In this document: positions 5,734 through 8,195 of the stretch, in pieces
Position numbering within the stretch: position 1 is the stretch's first letter
Layout of the letters: each line of letters starts with the position of its first letter
Source of the DNA: Sulfurospirillum sp.
Lineage (GTDB): Bacteria; Campylobacterota; Campylobacteria; Campylobacterales; QNZT01
Direction: 5' to 3'
Assembly: GCA_003978405.1 (NCBI GenBank)
Contig: QNZU01000081.1
Span: forward strand, 1-8,195
DNA length: 8,195 nt
The notes under the pieces: model-generated
Told to the model about the DNA's origin: nothing
Database searches by the model: none
The model's input: the letters and a program-made list of their open reading frames with translations, nothing else
Translations under genes and position numbers: made by a program

Positions 5734-7773
5734 ATGTTAAAAAAATCATTTATTTTATCATCAATCCTATCTACAGCTCTATTTTCTTCAAACTTTTATA
5801 ACTCCATGTCATTACAAGGTATGAGTGGTGTTATCAACACACCAACAGCTGAGGTTTTAGAGTATGAGAAGATGGAGCTTGGTTACTCTAACGAGGTTGA
5901 TCTTGATAGATTCAGGTATGAAAGAGACAGGTATGAATCGGATCAGTATTTTGTAAGATTTGGACTTTTACCAAATCTTGAGGTGATAGGAAGATTAGCA
6001 GATATAAACAAAAAGGATAAAAGTTCTTATACGAGATGGCACAACTTTTTTATCCGTGATCTATCTGCTTCACTTAAGTATCAGATACCGCTTTATCATC
6101 AATACATGCCCAAAATCGCTTTTGGTATCCAAGATATTGGTGGACAGGCGGATCATTATGATGCCAAGTATATAGTTGCAACTAAAGAGTATGGTTTTTT
6201 AAGAGGTAGTGTAGGTTATGGTTTTAGCTCTATAAATCTTTTGGATGGAGTATTTGGGTCAATTGAATTAAGAGCAACAGATTTTGCTACACTTCTAAGT
6301 GAGTATGACTCAAAAGATAAACAGATAGGAATTAGGCTAAATACACCACCAAGTATATCACAGTATGTTGATTTGGCATTTTTGGCGAAAGTAAATTTGG
6401 ATGATGATTCGCAAAAGTATAGTTTTGGTTTGAGTGCAAAGATGATGCTTGGAGACGATCACGACAAAGTTCCTCTTAAGACACCTATAGCCCAAACCCA
6501 AAACTGTATGGTTCTGCCTATAAATACCCAAGCGACTCTCAATGTAAATAACGGTTTTGATATGCACTCACTCTCCAAAAATTTGATAGATTTTGGTTTT
6601 GAAAATGTAGATGTTGGAGTCTTAGGAGATTCAATTTATGTGGCTTATGAAAATAATGTCTTAGATCACAACGAACTTGATGCTTTTGGTGTGGTACTGG
6701 GATTCATAGCAAAAAGCGGAGCACCTTATCAAAACTTTACCCTCGTCATGAAAAAAAGCGATACAAAGGTGAAACAACTAAGAGGAAGTCTAAGTGCCTA
6801 CAAAGCTTTTATCGCCTTATCAAATCCTACTAATATGGCAAACTTTAGAAAATCTTTATCTCTTGAAGCAGTTGATGATAGTAGTGTTCAACTTGAATAT
6901 ACTGGGTTAAATCCAAGTCAATTCAAAACAAGAATCCAACTCTTTCCCGGACTCATTACATTTGTAGGAACTGAGTTAAATGATCTTGATTATTTACTAT
7001 CTGCAAGAGCCTATGCATCAATCAACCTATACAAAGGCTTTGATCTTGATATCTTGGGAGATTTTCCTCTATTTCACTCAGATGAGCTAGATCGAGATAA
7101 TGGTGCATTTAAAAACTATAACCAAGGAAACAAACTAAAAAGTCTTTTGCTTCATAGAAGTGATGTTTTTGGAGATTTTATCAATATCGCAAGTGCCGGA
7201 ATCTATGGCGATTTTTGGGCAGCAATGGATAGTTTAACTTATGCTCATGAAAATCATACTTTTAGTTTGAAACTTGATTATCTTGAAGAGAGAGATGTGC
7301 CTGATTGGAAGATAGATCCTGATGTTAGGACAAATTATCTTGGTATATATAGCTACTATATTCCTCAGATTGATGCTAATTTTAGATTAACTGGTGGTGA
7401 GTTTTATAGTGGAGATCACGGCTTTGAAGTGAGGATGAAGAAATTTTTTGGAGATACAGGTGTGAGCTTTTTCTATCAAAACACAGATCAAAACTACATC
7501 GGTATCAATGTCGCTCTTCCTCTTACTCCAAGAAGGGTGGGAGACTATATGGTACAGCTAAAGGGTAAAAATGACTTTAGTTATGGTCTTAGAACCACAG
7601 TTCAAGATGATGATGGTAGAAATACACTTGAGACTGCTTATGCCGTTAGAATTTATAATGAGTTTGATACTGAAAAAACTTTCCTAAATAGAAATAGACT
7701 AAGCACCGATTATGTCAAAAGGCATATTTTGAGGCTTAAAGATGCCTATCTTAACTTTGTAGCAGATGAGTAA
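5734..7773 (+). CDS. YjbH-family outer-membrane protein, probable exopolysaccharide factor
   Basis: This 679-residue protein is of YjbH (DUF940) type; YjbH is the last gene of the E. coli yjbEFGH exopolysaccharide operon. It has a Sec signal peptide (MLKKSFILSS, hydrophobic to about residue 18). After it comes the family opening GMSGVINTPTAEVLE at 29-43, then beta-strand-rich blocks such as RDLSASLKYQIP (108-119) and IAFGIQDIGGQ (128-138). The middle region, about 265-385, looks like the soluble alpha/beta domain of YjbH proteins. The C-terminal half returns to barrel-like strands, including LTGGEFYSGDHGFEVRMKKFFG (split 552-561 and 562-573) and NVALPLTP (592-599). Total length is close to the family norm. 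E. coli YjbH is annotated as a lipoprotein, but here there is no cysteine near the signal-peptide end, so it is probably cleaved by signal peptidase I. The ribosome binding site is poor (only GGA), and the leader is short. No yjbE/F/G partners are visible. The divergent c-di-GMP phosphodiesterase gene fits a matrix role, by inference. Family assignment is good; molecular function is not known. Confidence 0.82.
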   Translation: MLKKSFILSSILSTALFSSNFYNSMSLQGMSGVINTPTAEVLEYEKMELGYSNEVDLDRFRYERDRYESDQYFVRFGLLPNLEVIGRLADINKKDKSSYTRWHNFFIRDLSASLKYQIPLYHQYMPKIAFGIQDIGGQADHYDAKYIVATKEYGFLRGSVGYGFSSINLLDGVFGSIELRATDFATLLSEYDSKDKQIGIRLNTPPSISQYVDLAFLAKVNLDDDSQKYSFGLSAKMMLGDDHDKVPLKTPIAQTQNCMVLPINTQATLNVNNGFDMHSLSKNLIDFGFENVDVGVLGDSIYVAYENNVLDHNELDAFGVVLGFIAKSGAPYQNFTLVMKKSDTKVKQLRGSLSAYKAFIALSNPTNMANFRKSLSLEAVDDSSVQLEYTGLNPSQFKTRIQLFPGLITFVGTELNDLDYLLSARAYASINLYKGFDLDILGDFPLFHSDELDRDNGAFKNYNQGNKLKSLLLHRSDVFGDFINIASAGIYGDFWAAMDSLTYAHENHTFSLKLDYLEERDVPDWKIDPDVRTNYLGIYSYYIPQIDANFRLTGGEFYSGDHGFEVRMKKFFGDTGVSFFYQNTDQNYIGINVALPLTPRRVGDYMVQLKGKNDFSYGLRTTVQDDDGRNTLETAYAVRIYNEFDTEKTFLNRNRLSTDYVKRHILRLKDAYLNFVADE

Positions 7774-7821
7774 GATATAACTTAACTCAGTCTGCACATT
7801 GAATCTATAAATAGTATTAAA

Positions 7822-7835
7822 ATAGCAAATGCTAT
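7822..7835 (+). repeat. Short perfect hairpin downstream of the YjbH-like gene, weak terminator candidate
   Basis: ATAGCA and TGCTAT form a perfect 6-base stem around AA. A run of six T follows, but only after nine intervening bases (7845-7850), so this is not a standard intrinsic terminator. It is the only stem near a T-run between the YjbH-like stop codon and the next gene. It may give partial termination or protect the 3' end. Confidence 0.25.
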
Positions 7836-7860
7836 GTGAATTCCTTTTTTGATATCTCAT

Positions 7861-7893
7861 CACAAATCTACACAAACCCTACACACAAACCCT
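7861..7893 (+). repeat. Direct repeats in front of a putative promoter, candidate regulator binding site
   Basis: ACACAAACCCT occurs twice exactly (7870-7880 and 7883-7893, period 13). A degenerate third copy, CACAAATCT, lies at 7861-7869. The array ends one base before a TAAAAT -10 and occupies the place of the missing -35. Such placement is typical of an activator of the OmpR/PhoB kind that binds direct repeats. The regulator is not identified, and the role is inferred. Confidence 0.45.
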
Positions 7894-7894
7894 G

Positions 7895-7900
7895 TAAAAT
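7895..7900 (+). promoter_or_regulatory. Putative -10 of the YtkA-like gene
   Basis: TAAAAT, five of six matches to TATAAT, would start transcription near 7907, about 24 bases before the ATG at 7931. No -35 hexamer is present; direct repeats fill that position, suggesting that expression depends on an activator. Confidence 0.4.
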
Positions 7901-7930
7901 CAGACTGAAGATTTAAAAAAGGAATGAATT

Positions 7931-8195
7931 ATGAAAAGATTTTCAATAGCAGTAATATTAACTTCACTTCTATTATCTACTTTAAATGCAGAGGGTATGA
8001 AGTGCGGTGCGGGTAAGTGTGGCGGAGCGATGAAGAGCCAAAGAAACAGCGGTTTGATTCATCAGACAAAAGAGGTTGACGGATACAAGGTGGTGCTTAC
8101 TTCAAAGAAGCCTTTGAGTGTGGGGGATAATCTCATCGATGTTGCACTTTTTAAGGATAGTAAAAATGTCGATGCGAAGGTAAAGCTCAAGTTTT
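7931..8195 (+). CDS. Secreted YtkA/FixH-like protein with CGAGKC motif (5' part, runs off right edge)
   Basis: Only the first 88 codons are visible. Residues 1-20 form a clear Sec signal peptide (MKRFSIAVIL onward, ending LNA) with probable cleavage before E21. The mature protein begins with EGMKCGAGKCGGAMK, which places C25 and C30 in a Gly-rich C-x4-C motif that could bind a metal or form a disulfide. From about residue 44 the segment GYKVVLTSKKPLSVGDNLID, then VALFKDSKNV and DAKVKL, resembles the start of the YtkA-like/FixH immunoglobulin-type domain. That domain is often encoded near copper handling, cytochrome oxidase or RND efflux genes. The ATG at 7931 has AAGGA 7 bases upstream and gives the intact signal peptide. 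An ATG at 7924 is in another frame and closes quickly. It would act in the periplasm, perhaps with metals (inference). The fold call rests on a fragment and is moderately secure; a function cannot be given. Confidence 0.65.
   Translation, partial: MKRFSIAVILTSLLLSTLNAEGMKCGAGKCGGAMKSQRNSGLIHQTKEVDGYKVVLTSKKPLSVGDNLIDVALFKDSKNVDAKVKLKF

Larger units (their letters stand above)
7840..7925 (+). promoter_or_regulatory. Long-range inverted repeat that covers the ribosome binding site of the next gene
   Basis: ATTCCTTTTTT (7840-7850) is the exact reverse complement of AAAAAAGGAAT (7915-7925), 11 of 11 bases, with two further possible pairs inside (7851-7852 with 7913-7914, one of them G-U). The right arm contains the AAGGA of the YtkA-like gene. 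A transcript reading through from the YjbH-like gene could hide this site. A transcript from the nearer promoter (7895-7900) would lack the left arm and stay open. The 64-base loop and A/T-rich stem make the fold only marginally stable. Confidence 0.35.

Noticed and set aside
6358..6567. Minus-strand frame within the YjbH-like gene
   Set aside because: It is antisense to a strongly supported gene, with no family resemblance.
7861..7893. Direct repeats considered as a small CRISPR or tandem-repeat remnant
   Set aside because: Units of 11 bases with 2-base gaps do not fit repeat-spacer structure; a regulator site is simpler.
7787..7908. Inverted copies TCAGTCTG (7787-7794) and CAGACTGA (7901-7908)
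   Set aside because: The 8-base arms are 106 bases apart, with no functional context apart from the nearby transcript start; likely coincidence.

Overview
The window is AT-rich and densely coding. Arg codons are mostly AGA/AGG, and several promoters look like extended -10 elements (TGnTATAAT) with no recognisable -35. The class Ia ribonucleotide reductase beta subunit at the left edge reads like those of Helicobacter, Campylobacter and Sulfurimonas. Together with the signalling and envelope gene types, this points to the Campylobacterota (Epsilonproteobacteria), probably a free-living Sulfurimonas-like member. The genus is an inference; the phylum-level guess is fairly secure.

Layout from left to right. 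(1) 1-449, minus: the first 149 codons of nrdB, running off the left edge, with its own extended -10 promoter at 476-484. (2) 505-1836, minus: a CPA1-type Na+/H+ antiporter of 443 residues. (3) 1837-1892: a short intergenic stretch whose RNA can form two mutually exclusive structures, one of which buries the antiporter ribosome binding site. (4) 1893-5561, minus: one 1222-residue signalling protein that joins a receiver domain, a DUF3369-like region, a full HD-GYP c-di-GMP phosphodiesterase, a FIST sensor and a histidine kinase. (5) 5562-5733: a divergent promoter region. (6) 5734-7773, plus: a YjbH-family outer-membrane protein linked by family to exopolysaccharide. (7) 7774-7930: an intergenic region with direct repeats, a putative -10 and an inverted repeat covering a ribosome binding site. 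(8) 7931-8195, plus: the start of a secreted YtkA/FixH-like protein with a CGAGKC cysteine motif, running off the right edge.

How the parts may work together (inference). The sensor and the antiporter look like a two-gene operon, with no convincing promoter between them and a possible translational coupling switch. The sensor is transcribed divergently from the YjbH-like gene. A c-di-GMP-degrading sensor kinase thus sits beside both an ion/pH homeostasis gene and a likely surface-polysaccharide gene, which suggests a local module linking an intracellular or redox/ligand signal (FIST), ion balance and biofilm matrix. The most unusual items are the five-module sensor, the alternative hairpins before the antiporter, and the repeats in front of the YtkA-like gene. 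There are no tRNA, rRNA, CRISPR or insertion-sequence signals in the window.
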